Positions 49,201 to 60,200 of a stretch of 64,000 bases of DNA are shown one piece after another (position 1 is the first letter of the stretch; each line of letters starts with the position of its first letter). Location of the stretch: assembly GCA_902728285.1 (NCBI GenBank), contig CACVBU010000789.1:149027-213026 (forward strand), read 5' to 3'. Below the pieces are notes generated by a model that was not told the origin of the DNA, ran no database searches, and saw only the letters and a list, made by a program, of their open reading frames with translations. This stretch comes from Clytia hemisphaerica (Eukaryota; Cnidaria; Hydrozoa; Leptothecata; Clytiidae). The position numbers and the translations under genes are program-made.

Positions 49201-50947
49201 CGTATGATAGACCGGTCTGTATTTTCCATACGAAGTACGATGATGTATTAACTGGTCGTAGATACAACACAAAAAGAAATATCGAGGAATTCTCTTTACC
49301 AGATTCGGAATATGCTGATGACACAGCTGTTTTATTCACATCGCGTGAATCGACTGAAACGTACGTACCCCTCCTCTTCAATCATTTTAATAGATACGGT
49401 CTCGAAATACATGCTGGCACTGACGAAAAACCCTCCAAATCAGAAATCCTTTTCGTTGCAGCACCAAAACGCATCTATGTAAATCCTTCTACATACGATG
49501 GCTGCAATCTGTCAAATATTGTTCTACCAGGTGGCGCACATTTACCAATAGTGGATCGCTTTTGTTATCTGGGCTCTTTTCTGACGAGAGATTGTAATGA
49601 TAATGTTGATGTTGATGCCCGAATCAATTCGGCAAGTCGGGCATTTGGTAAATTGAGAAATTGTTTATTTTCGTCAACCAGTATTTCATACAAAGCTAAG
49701 AAATTTGTATACGAATGCATTATCTTGGCTATTCTCTTACACGGTGCTGAACAATGGTGTTTAACCGAAAATCTTTTCCGAAAATTACGTTTATTCCATG
49801 CTAGATGTGTACGTGCAATGTGTCGTGTGAACCGGCTCCACACCCGTGTGTATAGAATCAGAACGTCTGATCTGTTAAATCGTTTAACTCTGAAATCCGT
49901 TGATTCGTACGTGAATCGCCGTCAACTTCGTTGGCTGGGTCATGTCGCTCGTATGGATCAACAGCGACTACCCAGAAAAATGCTAACTTCGTGGGTGCCA
50001 TCGAAACGCCCTCGTGGAGCACCAAACTTCACATATGGAAGAGGAATTTATAAGTGCTTGAAAAAGGTTGGTTTGTCAAAAGATGACTGGTATCAAAAAG
50101 CTTTGAATCGTCTGGATTGGCGTAAAATTATTAATTCCAAGTAGCATATTTTTTGATAGTTTTATCTAGTTACTTATTTGCATAATTTTTCCTTTTTTCG
50201 CTTTTTATTTTATCTACCTAGCGCTGTGATCTCTATCTTAGGATAGGGCCTATTCCCTGTGCTAAGGGAAGGTTTATCTCTCTCTCTCATTGCCTGTAGT
50301 ACGGCTATCGTAATACTTTCGCTAATAATTATCTTCTCTGTTTTCCATTTTAGGATGCTAAAAGGAACGAATTCAGTCGTAAAGCTTACAAACTATTGGC
50401 AAATCTTCACGAGGTTTAAAAGCTTTTTTCCATAGGCATCATATCTGAAAATATTTGAAACCCCCTATCTGACAGGCAAAGTTATTATGGTGTTCTGAAA
50501 GCTCTCTTGTATGATTTTGCAAAATCATAACCAGACATGTAATTACAGTTTACTCTCGCTAATTCGAACTCGAACAGAGAATTTTATTAGTTCGAAATAC
50601 AGAGACATAACTGAGAATTAGTTGGAATTATGGAAAGATTCGAAAAATATAAATGCGAATAAAGCGAGAGTCTACTGTGTCTTTGTTTTATGGCCGTTAC
50701 GTGCGTACTTACTTACGTGTAATAAGGTATTCTTTATTTTACAAATTTTTTATAGACATTTGGTAATCTGGTGCAGACGGTTGAGGAGACTGGGCTAATC
50801 ATGCGTGAAACACGTGACCTTGAAGAGCAGGTGGACAACATTAATGAAGATGAAATTCATCAGAACTTAACCAAGATTAGCAAAGATTTGAAGCAAATTA
50901 AAGAAGAAAATAGTGAAATGATTTCCAAATTGAAGTCAAGAAAGTAG
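37251..50947 (+). CDS. CCDC22: CCDC22, subunit of the CCC (Commander) endosomal complex
   Basis: There are 17 coding exons: 37251-37300, 37673-37844, 39031-39163, 39424-39551, 39809-39890, 41686-41852, 42943-43075, 43296-43363, 44241-44315, 44554-44673, 45015-45134, 45454-45570, 45835-45936, 46270-46377, 46557-46652, 50354-50413 and 50756-50947. All borders are GT-AG with matching phases, totalling 640 residues (human 627). The N-terminal calponin-homology-like domain shows [36 protein letters not shown] and GYQTFLY. The middle has [17 protein letters not shown] and [15 protein letters not shown]. The C-terminal coiled coil shows [60 protein letters not shown] and [12 protein letters not shown]. 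With CCDC93 and COMMD proteins it supports endosomal recycling and NF-kB control. Introns hold several transposons. Confidence 0.97.
38236..38957. mobile_element. GGACCTACC-family element, copy C (CCDC22 intron 2)
   Basis: It starts GGACCTGCCTTAAGG and ends CCAGGTGGGTCC, with TATTTTTAT-like flanks extending the inverted ends. It contains TTTTCTCAGGATTGGCTC and CAATTATATATGTGTTTAA, as in copies A and E. Confidence 0.85.
40203..40921. mobile_element. GGACCTACC-family element, copy D (CCDC22 intron 5)
   Basis: It is bounded by GGACCTACATACCTCCGG and CAGGTAGGTCC. The interior has TTTTCCGGCCGAAAATGCCG and GACGGAGCCCAATTTTCG blocks in the opposite orientation to copy B, its closest relative here. 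Confidence 0.85.
41218..41443. mobile_element. MITE related to the deiodinase-exon insert (CCDC22 intron 5)
   Basis: The termini CTCTTAGGTGCCAAATA and TATTTGGCACCTAAGAG are perfect complements, flanked by TA on both sides. The C-rich interior with CCCCCGCTTGTTAATTTTTC and repeated CCCCCGTCTATT matches the style and parts of 6275-6546. Confidence 0.88.
42224..42916. mobile_element. GGACCTACC-family element, copy E (CCDC22 intron 6)
   Basis: It starts GGACCTACCCCGGTGGAGG, continues into CCGTTCGTTCGTCTGTTCG, and ends ATAACCAGGTAGGTCC only about 25 bases before exon 7. It contains two copies of GATGCATAACTATAAACCC-type sequence and is close to copy A in reverse orientation. Confidence 0.87.
43669..44113. 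mobile_element. Two adjacent foldback structures (CCDC22 intron 8)
   Basis: The first spans 43669-43820: ATTCATGATATGCACCATTA pairs with its complement before 43820. The second spans about 43823-44113: GACCTTTATATATATATCCC pairs imperfectly with GGGTATATAAAGGTC. Both are probably MITEs; no target duplication was resolved. Confidence 0.6.
46999..47084. mobile_element. GGACCTACC-family fragment, copy F (CCDC22 intron 15)
   Basis: Only the left end is present: GGACCTACCCCAGAGGTCC, TTCGTTCGTCCGTTTGTCTG and TTCTCAGGATTGGC. It stops just before the left target duplication of the RTE-like element. Confidence 0.75.
47085..47116. repeat. 32-bp target duplication, left (RTE-like element)
   Basis: This 32-bp sequence, beginning CATTGCCTGTAGTACGG, recurs exactly at 50288-50319. 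Confidence 0.95.
47129..50144 (+). pseudogene. APE endonuclease-reverse transcriptase, truncated and interrupted
   Basis: The endonuclease C-terminal part runs to about 47680 (frame including 47213-47710) with HQIDHFIVK and [10 protein letters not shown]. The frame shifts at an A-run near 47670 (CCACAAAAAAAAGCC). A 388-bp MITE plus a 5-bp duplication then interrupts it. The reverse transcriptase frame (48144-50144) is otherwise open, with [14 protein letters not shown], motif [13 protein letters not shown], motif [11 protein letters not shown] and motif [10 protein letters not shown]. Downstream come FCYLGS and a tail with [12 protein letters not shown]. Family knowledge places this set in RTE-like LINEs. 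It lacks the first part of the endonuclease, so it cannot be autonomous. Confidence 0.88.
47759..48146. mobile_element. CATAGT-TIR, G-rich foldback element, copy 2 (nested in RTE-like element)
   Basis: The ends CATAGTTTGCCCCCC and CCCCTCTGCAAACTATG are inverted, flanked by the 5-bp duplication CATTT (47754-47758 and 48147-48151). The interior has GGGGGGG runs as in 35742-36231. The reverse transcriptase frame aligns across it when it and one CATTT are ignored, so it inserted after the retrotransposon. Confidence 0.92.
50288..50319. repeat. 32-bp target duplication, right (RTE-like element)
   Basis: Exact partner of 47085-47116. The sequence GGCTATCGTAATACTT within it also occurs, in complement, near 57485-57502. 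Confidence 0.95.
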
Positions 50948-51113
50948 AATGTTTTTTTAATATCTAATCTTGTTTTTTTATTAGGCGAGGTCCACTTGAT
51001 TCATTTTTGCTTTATCCTTTGATGGGTTTGATTCTATGTACTTCATAATTTCTAGCTCTTCCTTCTCATAAATATTTTATTTGATACTTAATACTGATTT
51101 CTATTGAAAAGTT

Positions 51114-51119
51114 AATAAA
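51114..51119 (+). terminator. Poly(A) signal of CCDC22
   Basis: AATAAA about 165 bases after the stop codon, the first canonical signal. Confidence 0.65.
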
Positions 51120-52883
51120 TAATTCTTCTGGTGTGCTGATACCTTTAATAATATTATAAGGATATCGTTCCTCGAATTGACAATTTTTTCTCAAATTCAG
51201 TTTTATATAATTACATAGAATTTAGCATTTGATAATTTAATTACTTAAATTTCTTAATTTTATACAAATTTGTTAATATACATCTAGCTAAACTAGAATA
51301 AATTGAACTCTGCAGACAAAATGATAGTAGAATTCAATACACCTGATACAATTTCACTTGTGGGGCTCCCAGATATAAAGGCTCAATTTTAACATTATGT
51401 TATCCAAAACTAACCTTCGGCTTCGACACTATCAGTAACATCACCCTGTCTGTATACTTATCTTATAATCCCGGGGGGGGACACTCTATTTCGAAACGAC
51501 GGTATGTGCCGCGCAAAATCTGCTTTTCAAAATCGTACCAGTTCAATATGGGTGAAAAGGTACCCTTTCAGTGCATTTTCTCTTGATTTACCCAACCCTT
51601 ATAGTGCACTATATTTCTCATCTGTAAATCTGCGTGAAAGAAGTTTGGGAAATTTTCTGTTTTTAAGAAAAACTGATTAAAGAGGTAAAAACACACTACA
51701 CGTTTAATTAAAAAAAAAATAAATTTTGACTGCTGATCAGCTGCTTTTTGTGATTTTCAGGCTTTTGAACGTTCTTAATATGCTTACTCTATTCACTTAT
51801 TGATTTAAGAGGTGTTTTCTTTGCCAATAGTTCTTAATTTTTTCTTCAGTTTTGTGTCAAAACTGAGCCTCATTTTCTTATGAAAATTCTCTTAAAACCA
51901 GGGAAGGGAGTCGGTACTAAAATCCAAGACACATATGAATACTAAAAGGTTTTTTGACGATTTTTGACATACCCCCACCTAATCTTTGAAAAAGGAATCT
52001 TAGTACTGAAATTCTAGCATAGGCTTATTTTGGAATTCGGTTCAGAGAATGGGTCTTTGGACTTTGAGCAAAATGCCAACTTAAGCTGTCAATAAACCTG
52101 ATCTGTCTCTCTTTATTTAGTGGGATAAAAATTCTATTGTTCCAAGGTTAAAAAACCCAATGGGATGGTTTTTGAGTGCAATTTTTAAACATGGAATTTC
52201 GAGTGGGGATGAAATCAAAGTCAATTTCCCAGTGGGGCTGAAATTCAAGGGTATTTTTCCACCGGGGACGAATTTTTTGCTTAATTTGTGACACATGTTT
52301 AAAGGTTTTGTTTTTAAATAAGAGTGATATCGTTTGCTTACTCGTCAATTTTAGTTCACAAGCTTTTTCACATTGAATTGGAGCAAGATTGGTCAGAAAG
52401 AGGAAAAGAAAAACATTTTTTGCTTATATCAGCATTACATATAAGAAATTGGGAACACTTATGCAAAAATACAACCTTTAAATCTTATGTAGAAAGTTTT
52501 TATTTTTTTCCTTTTGCCTAAAATGCTCGGTCAATCTATGGTAAGCCCTCAAGGAAAGAATCTAAGTGCGTTAGAAATTTTTTTAATTTATTTGGTATTT
52601 CAAGTTTTGGATTCTTTTAAAATGTTTATAAATAAGAAGAAGGAATATGAAAAATATTTCATTAATTTTTCTATAAAAATTTATAATTAAGTATTTTTCT
52701 TATAAACATTTAGCTATTTTATATTGTTGTGTTACACGTTATTTTGATGACAATGAATAATTCAAAAATTTGGGGAAAATACCAAAAAAGGGATGAAAAC
52801 CCAATTACTTAACACTGTGTCGTTTTAATTTTCCTAAAATCTTCAGTGCTACTACCCTATAAGTACTAGTAATCGTATGGTTT

Positions 52884-53173
52884 GGAGTGCAATTAACGAT
52901 TAATCACGAGTAACAAAGGAGAAAATAGTAATTTGCACGAGTCCAAAGGACGAGTGCAAATTACGGTATTTTCTCCTTTGTTACGAGTGATTAATCGTTA
53001 ATTGCACGACAAAACATACGTTTCCGAGGTAAACGTCTTTGTTTTTTATTATATAGTAAAAAAAAGTCTCTGACACAGGACTTGGGAGAGAAAATAATAA
53101 GGGGACAAAAGTGTCCCCCCGCCGAAGAGTGCAAAAAGTGGTAATAGTGCAATTAACAATTAATTGCACTCCT
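52884..53173. mobile_element. GGAGTGCAATTAA-TIR element with a 121-bp near-perfect hairpin
   Basis: The outer ends GGAGTGCAATTAA and TTAATTGCACTCC are perfect complements. The left part (52887-53007) is itself a large palindrome: GTGCAATTAACGATTAATCA and AACAAAGGAGAAAAT pair with their complements, centred near 52947. A smaller palindrome AATTAACAATTAATT lies at the right end. Confidence 0.85.
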
Positions 53174-54287
53174 CTTAACCAATCAGATTCGAGTAATTTT
53201 GCACGGCTGACGATTATGTTTATAATCCTAAATTTCCAAAAGGATTAGGTAGGCATTCAATTTGAGGACACTCGGCATACAGTATGGAACTTAGCTTGGA
53301 GATCCATGCAATGATTTCTTCTTTTATGAACTGATAACAAAATGAATAGCATGGTTTGGGCTAGGAGTTTGAATTTCCCAAACAAAGTGAAGCCATTAAA
53401 GGACAGCGCTAAATTCAAATTTCCTACTGTAAGTAGCCCGAACCCGTCCTGTATACATCAGATTTATAAAATTATAGGACGGGTCTCCTAAAAGAACTAA
53501 AGTCAAACTTTCATTTTACCCCTTTAATAGTTTTGACACCCTATATTGTCTTAATACCAAATAATTCATGTGTTTCCGCAAAAGGTTCTAGAAATTTCCC
53601 AATGGTTGCAATTGACCTTTTTCATTTTATGTGTATGTAGGTCCTTTCCAACAGTTCAATTCTTTTATTGAGTTGATGGATTTTCAGACAAATTATTCGG
53701 CATTAATTCGAGAACAAAAAATAAATGAATCTCTGGTAAACAAAACAAATCAAACAAAACAAGCAAAACCAATGTTTTGAAAAATCTCTTTAAACGAAAA
53801 AAAAAATTAAAATGGCAGATCCGCGAAATTAAGTCGCATTAAAATGTTGGTAAACGAGGGGAAAGCTTTCGGCAACTCGGATTATTTGAAATAACTCCTC
53901 AAATCGAACATATCGAAATTCATAGGTTAATGTAAGTAATTATCGTACATAATTATTAATTTTTTCGTGTACAGTATACCGTGGATTTGTGTTTTCTACA
54001 ATTCAGGGGTCACCTTAGCTTCTCAAATTCGGTTAGAGCAATGATAATAATGAAGGACAATGAAAACGGAAGACAGCAAAACTTATTATTTTGGGTCGAA
54101 AAGCATCTTCACAAGTGAAGAACCTGTAATTTAAATCGTGCACACGGAATTAAAATAAGCATTCACATGAAAAGATGTTTGATTCATTCTGAAATTTATT
54201 GTTTTCAATTAGGGACCAGATAAGATCTAATAGCGAACCTACAGTACCCTGGTCCTCTTCAAAAATATTTTTTTCAACAGGTAATAA

Positions 54288-57200
54288 ATGGCGAAGACCA
54301 ACGGATTAGACACCAACAAAAGTAAATTAGAACCCAAATATTCCTTCAGTCCATTCTATACATTCCTCGAAAGTCCAGAAAAACGTCAACAACAGCCTTT
54401 GACACTCGATATCTTCGCCCTCAGTAAGAAAACACAAGAACTTCAACATCAAGATAGTATATTTTATGATGACGATAACAGTTCTCTTGTTCAAACTTAC
54501 GACTCCATTTTTGGACAATTCAAAGAAGAAAAAGAACCAGAGAGCAATTCGTGGAATCACTTGAAAATGATTGGTTTGATATTCTTGAGCAAAGGTAAAT
54601 AATTAGAGGAGACGGTCAAAATCTCATATTGAAACATATAGATTATTTCAGATTAAAGAATTAAAGATAAGAATCTGCCGGGAACACAAAATAACCTTTC
54701 GGCTGGTAAGACAGAGCTCTTATTATGGGCTCTGACCATAATCAGGAAATTTGTTAAGGGATTTGAAGATGAAACTCTTGTTTTGGGTTCCTTGACATTT
54801 TTTGACAAAAAATTGCAATTACAGGTTGTTTGTTAATTTATTGTGTCAAGAGTATATTTAATTACAAAATTGACGTTAGGAACTTTGATTAAAAAGACGT
54901 TAATAAAATGTTAATTTACACTCTTTTACAAAAAGTGCTTAGTTTCAATGGGCAATTCACCTTTTTTCTTTCAATTTTTTTTTTTAAATTGTCCACCGAG
55001 AAAAAAACTATTTGAATTTCTCCGAAGTGTTGTCAAAATTTATGAATCAAAACTTATGACTGCTTTTCTACGAAAAATTGGGACGAAAAACTGGTCAAAA
55101 CCATTAATTAGATACACCATCTACCGCAAAAATTGTTTCAAAATCTTTTTTCTTCCCCGGAAAAAAGGACCTCAAGGTTGAAATACTCTTCTTCGGGTTA
55201 TTTTAAAAAGCATGGTACCCCAATTGGTGCACCAATTGGGGTACTTGTTGGGGTACCACTTTCTGTCCTTAATTTTGTTAAATGACACTTAATTTCATTA
55301 AAATATGGTGCTACAATCTTTCATTGATGATTTAATAAAGTTAGATTTAAGATTGTCACAAAACTTTTGTCACAATTGCCGTTTTCCGACACGAAGTGAA
55401 AATCTACTGCTTTTTAATTAAATCAGCAGCCATCTTGCTTTTCTCCTTTCCTACTTCAAACAATTACAGACCAGAATAAGTAAGACCAGAATAAATTCAG
55501 TAACCAAACCAAACAGTATTCCACTCCAGTAACCAACATAATATTATAGCTTAAAATCAGGAGAATTGTAAGGTACTGGCTAGTAACATCTTGTTAATAT
55601 CTTTTCTTTTTACATGTCAGAATGCTGACAAAAAATGACACTTTCTTGCAAAAATATTTAAAAAATATTGAAATATAATAATCGTAAGTCAAATTCCTCC
55701 AAAAAGACTTATTATACTGAAAGTGATGCTCGATTTTAAAATTTTCAGATTCAGGAATAGTTGGCCTAAAGAAAATACTTTTGTTGGTTACATCATATCG
55801 GACAGAAATCTATATTTTGTACATGGCAAATATGAAAAATTCACTAATCCATAAGAGCCCCCTTAATTTCCATTGAATACGTACACTTCATTGGCGTGAA
55901 ATTTTCGACGAAAATCCTATTCAATTTGAATGAGTAGAATCAGTAGTTTGAAAGGGGCGGTTCCTTGAGATCCAAATTTTTAAGTTGAAGATTGTATAAT
56001 GAAAATATCTACGCCTTATTTCGATAAACTAAATTGATGTTGTGTCTCACAGATGAGAAAATGGCAAAACTAAATAATGTCAAGGAAAGCTAATACATTA
56101 GCCTTGTGTAGGCTTCATGTTATCACAGCTGGCGAATTTCTTAAATTTAAATAAAGTATTGACATTGAATAAAATACGCTTTAAGTATAAAAGATGACAT
56201 GTGTGATTCGTGAAGATTTTCGATGAAAGATTTTTACAGTTTAAAAAAGAGATGTAGGGTTTTTTGAAACATTTCAAAAGTTTCTGGATAAATTGAAAAT
56301 TTCGAGAAATGCTTAAAAGCAACTTAGAAAGACAGAGGAATGATCTGCAGTCTGAATGGTATCTATTTAATTAGTTCAAATTTTAATTGCCTTCTACCTT
56401 TACTTTCTTAATTCATAATTTTTGTGTACATGGGAAATAGGGGTGCCTGAAGATTATTTGTATTATTACAAAAAGATATTTGTATTATTACAAAAAGAGA
56501 TAATCGATATTGAAGATATTCTTTATATTTTTAGTTGGTTGCACATTAATGCTGATGATGTTGTTGGCTTTACCAATGTCTATGGTCGTTATTGATAAGG
56601 ACAAAGCTACCATTCAACTTTCTTATACCTGTTAAACGCAACTAATCGATTTCTAGCCCTAACCTCTATTTTATATGATAATAAACAGACTTTACTTTAT
56701 TTTTTTGTGGGAAGCCAAGTAATATAGGACTTTTAAACAATCTTTTAATTATTCTCCCGAACACGATGTCCGTAGCTAAGATTTGAACGGAACATTCATT
56801 CCTTGTTTATGGTCGAGGACATGTCTGTTTCGTTGAAAGTTCATTAAATCTCAAAAATTGGATAATCACTGGGAAAAACATAATGTGCCTGAGAGATGCC
56901 TTGTAGACTGTAAACAGTGATTGTGAATTTATGTGAATTCAAATATATGAAAAGTCTAATACCATACACCTTTTTTAATTTCGCTTAGCGTAGACTAGTA
57001 AACTAGTCGTTGAAAACAGACCCATATACAAAAAATTTAAGCTCCAAAAAAAAAAGAATTGAAGAGATGAGGTTGCGTGTCTTTTCTGAATTTCAACGAC
57101 TAGAAGCTTCTTCTCTCAAAAAACGTTGTTTAATTTTACAACCTTTTTTAGGTTTTTGAGAATCCATCCAACTTTTTTGACTAAATGATATTTCATAGTA

Positions 57201-60200
57201 ACATTAAACATGGGAACATATAAATAAATGAGTATTTCCAAAAACACAATAAACAGAAAGAAAAATAAATACAATCCCGCACGGGTCAGACATACAGAAA
57301 TCTGTATGTCTCTCCTTACGATTTTAGGTGAAGAAAAAAGGCGTTGGAAGTAGCTTCTAGTCGGTTATTTTCCTTTTCTCTCACGCGCGCTGAATATTTA
57401 ACTAGTGTTTACATTATTTGATTGACAGTTTTATTATAAGGTTATAAGTAATGACCGACTAGTTTACTAGTCTACGCTTAGCGAAGTATTACGATAGCCT
57501 TTCGCGGTGGCGGCGGCGGCGGTGTCCTCGGAAAAAAAAATTAGAAAACGAAAGTACTCGATACGGTGGACGAACTTACTAAATTTAACTTACACTTTAC
57601 ACGTTCGTTTAGCCACGGACGATTTTCGCGCGTTTTTATAGTGGTCCGATAACTGTGGAGATAATAAATTACATCAAGCCTTTTTTACGACTGTATTATT
57701 AGCTCCACAGTTTGGAGCGTACGGCTCCATAACTTTCTACATTTTTGTAAGCATTCATCGTGAGAATTTTTTCAATCATTAATGGCTGCTTTTGAAACTT
57801 GCTGCTGCTGTATCAATTTTTATCATGTTTTCTTGCCTTTTGTAGAGTATTTAAAGAGGTTTATTATTCGTTTACTACTAAGTATTTTATGTTTGTGTAG
57901 TTACTGAATGCACCAATAAATTGATAATGCTCAGTAAGTAGAATAAAAAGAGTTACTTTTTCACAACATAAAACCCTGCCTCTTCTTCACTAAAACTACG
58001 AACAGCGCAGGTATGATATTTTTTTCCTTTTTTCACCAGATAGTATTGTGTTAATAGTGAAACCAGTTGTGACAAACAGTCAGCTTTAGCAAGTATTCTT
58101 TAGAAGTTAATTGAAATTCAGCGATCATTTTCGTAATAGACAGTTAGTCACACTAGCTTCCCGCCAAAATGCATATCAAAGATTAATGCTGTGAAAGCGC
58201 TATATCGTTTACTTGACTCTCAAGCCAAAAAATGCGCCGCAAAACTTCTAAAGGGATTCATGAAAAAATAACCCGGCGCTTTTTAATGAAAATAACATTT
58301 TCAAAAACTTTGAGAAATTGCCTAAAATTTAAGCCATAGATGAAAAAATTTAAGCCAAGCCAACCTTGAAAACTAATTTGAAGAGCAACTTCCCAAGAAA
58401 AAGATCTACGGGGGAGGCGGAACCCACCTAGATCCGCGCACCGCCGGATAGGCTTTTTCCCGGAGATTTTGCCGGACCTCAAACAATGACCCATTTACAT
58501 GTGCAGAATTATTTTTACTTTAGCGTATAAACAAGGCCTTAAAAATCGAAGCGCTGTCTCGGGAATTGAATGACAAAATTTGGTTGGTTGATATTTGGCT
58601 GCTGCATGTTCGCAATCGGTAATTTTGTCTCATTTTAAGTTTGCAAGTTTTAATTGATTGTCTTGGGATCTTGAACTTGATTCAGGTAACTCTCATCCTT
58701 GTTGTTGAAATACATCCTGTAGATGACTGATGTTGTTTTTTCTGAAAGCTTAATTTTCTAGTGTGACTAACTGATAGAACTGTCAAACTACTGTGAGATC
58801 GGGTAACTTGCGTCAGTGGAGGCTAATGCATAGCCCCTCAAATGAAGTTAAATGGTAGCGTAGAGCTTCGAGCAGAGCTGTGCAGTTCTTTTGTTTTGAA
58901 ATTTTGATGGCTATATGTAAGTTTCCCTCCACTGATGCAAGTTATACCCGACTTCACTGGGACTTCACAGTATCCATCGAAATCAAACGATAGCTGTTCG
59001 ATTACCGAACCTTATTTGGTAAGAAATTTTTTTGATTAGTTTGATTATATAAGTTTGATGACAGTTTTTTTATCCGATGAAGTTTGATCGGTGTTCGATG
59101 GGTTTGGTAAGTAAGTTTTTCCAGCTTTTCCTCCCCAATGGGATGATAGACATTGCCCTGCTCTTTATGGTTTAGCGTGGGTTCCTATAAGCCGTCGGAA
59201 TGTAAACAAAATGAGCAACAAGTTATACATCAAACTAATCGAGCTTCAAATCCAAACTTCACCGATCTGATACACCTTTTGCTAATCTGGATTTTCATTT
59301 TGATATATAAAAAACTCCAGTGGTACCGTTGTTTTGTATAAGATTCCCATTTCCGTACTAAGATTCTTGTTGCTTTTCTGGAATCTTTCCCCTATATATT
59401 TTTTACGGGATAACCAGCAAGAGATTGGGGAGGGTTTGTTTAATGGGATGCATTTTAAATAGTTACCGTCAACTGCTCTAACTTAGGACTATCTGTCAAA
59501 GCATGGGGCGGCAATTCGGCCACCATTTCACCAAACCTCCAAAGTCATTTGATTTGAGTTAAGGAACGGCGTATAAAAAAATACAGGATTTCTCTTTCGA
59601 TTTTACAGTAAGTGAAAATACAGACCAGATATGCAACAGTCCCATGTTTCGGCCAATCGTCTCAAGTTAGAGCAGTTGACGGTACAAAGGAGTCATTGTT
59701 GTGATTTGCTAGAAGGGCCATTAATCGATTACGTATAATATTGATTCTTTTACTGTTTTTAGCACTTACTACTTTCACTTGTGTGTAAACATTTATTTTA
59801 TGATTTTGTAAGGTTTACGGTCAACCTAGAAATAATTAATTAAATAATTTTAAGAGTCTATTACAGCATCAGAAGAATAATTGTATTACTTTATAAGTGA
59901 GGTTTAAGTCAATTTGTATCTGGTGGGAAAATTTGAGTAACAGTGGTAAATAAATCTTGACCGAAGTCGTATCCTTAAGTTACAAGCTTTCTTAATATAT
60001 TTTCATATGGGATTATTGCATATTGAGATTTTTGGAATTTTTGGCAAAAAGAGCCAAATTTTAATCTCAAGGAGTATTATTTCTTTAAAGCTTATAAAGT
60101 TGGCTAGTTTTTTAACCCTGCTATTTTCTAGTCCGAAGCTGGAGCTCAACAACTCAACTGTTTTTTTGCCTATGATTTTGATGGTGGTGCACCATCATTC

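Larger units (their letters stand above)
47117..50287 (+). mobile_element. 5'-truncated APE-type (RTE-like) non-LTR retrotransposon in CCDC22 intron 15
   Basis: The element is flanked by the 32-bp duplication and lies in the same orientation as CCDC22. It starts within the endonuclease domain ([10 protein letters not shown]-like reading), continues into the reverse transcriptase and ends in a short TCTCTCTC tail, as RTE-type elements do. A C/G-rich MITE (47759-48146) is nested in it. Confidence 0.9.
50948..54287 (+). other. CCDC22 3' UTR and intergenic DNA
   Basis: A likely CCDC22 poly(A) signal AATAAA is at 51114-51119. Beyond it is AT-rich sequence with one hairpin-rich element (52884-53173). 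A TTTCAACAG acceptor ends at 54280 just before the TMEM272-like ATG, so that gene probably has an upstream 5' UTR exon. No other gene was recognised. Confidence 0.6.

Noticed and set aside
48779-49843. Minus-strand open frames of 71-127 codons opposite the RTE-like reverse transcriptase
   Set aside because: They are antisense shadows of the plus-strand RT frame, which carries all the conserved motifs.
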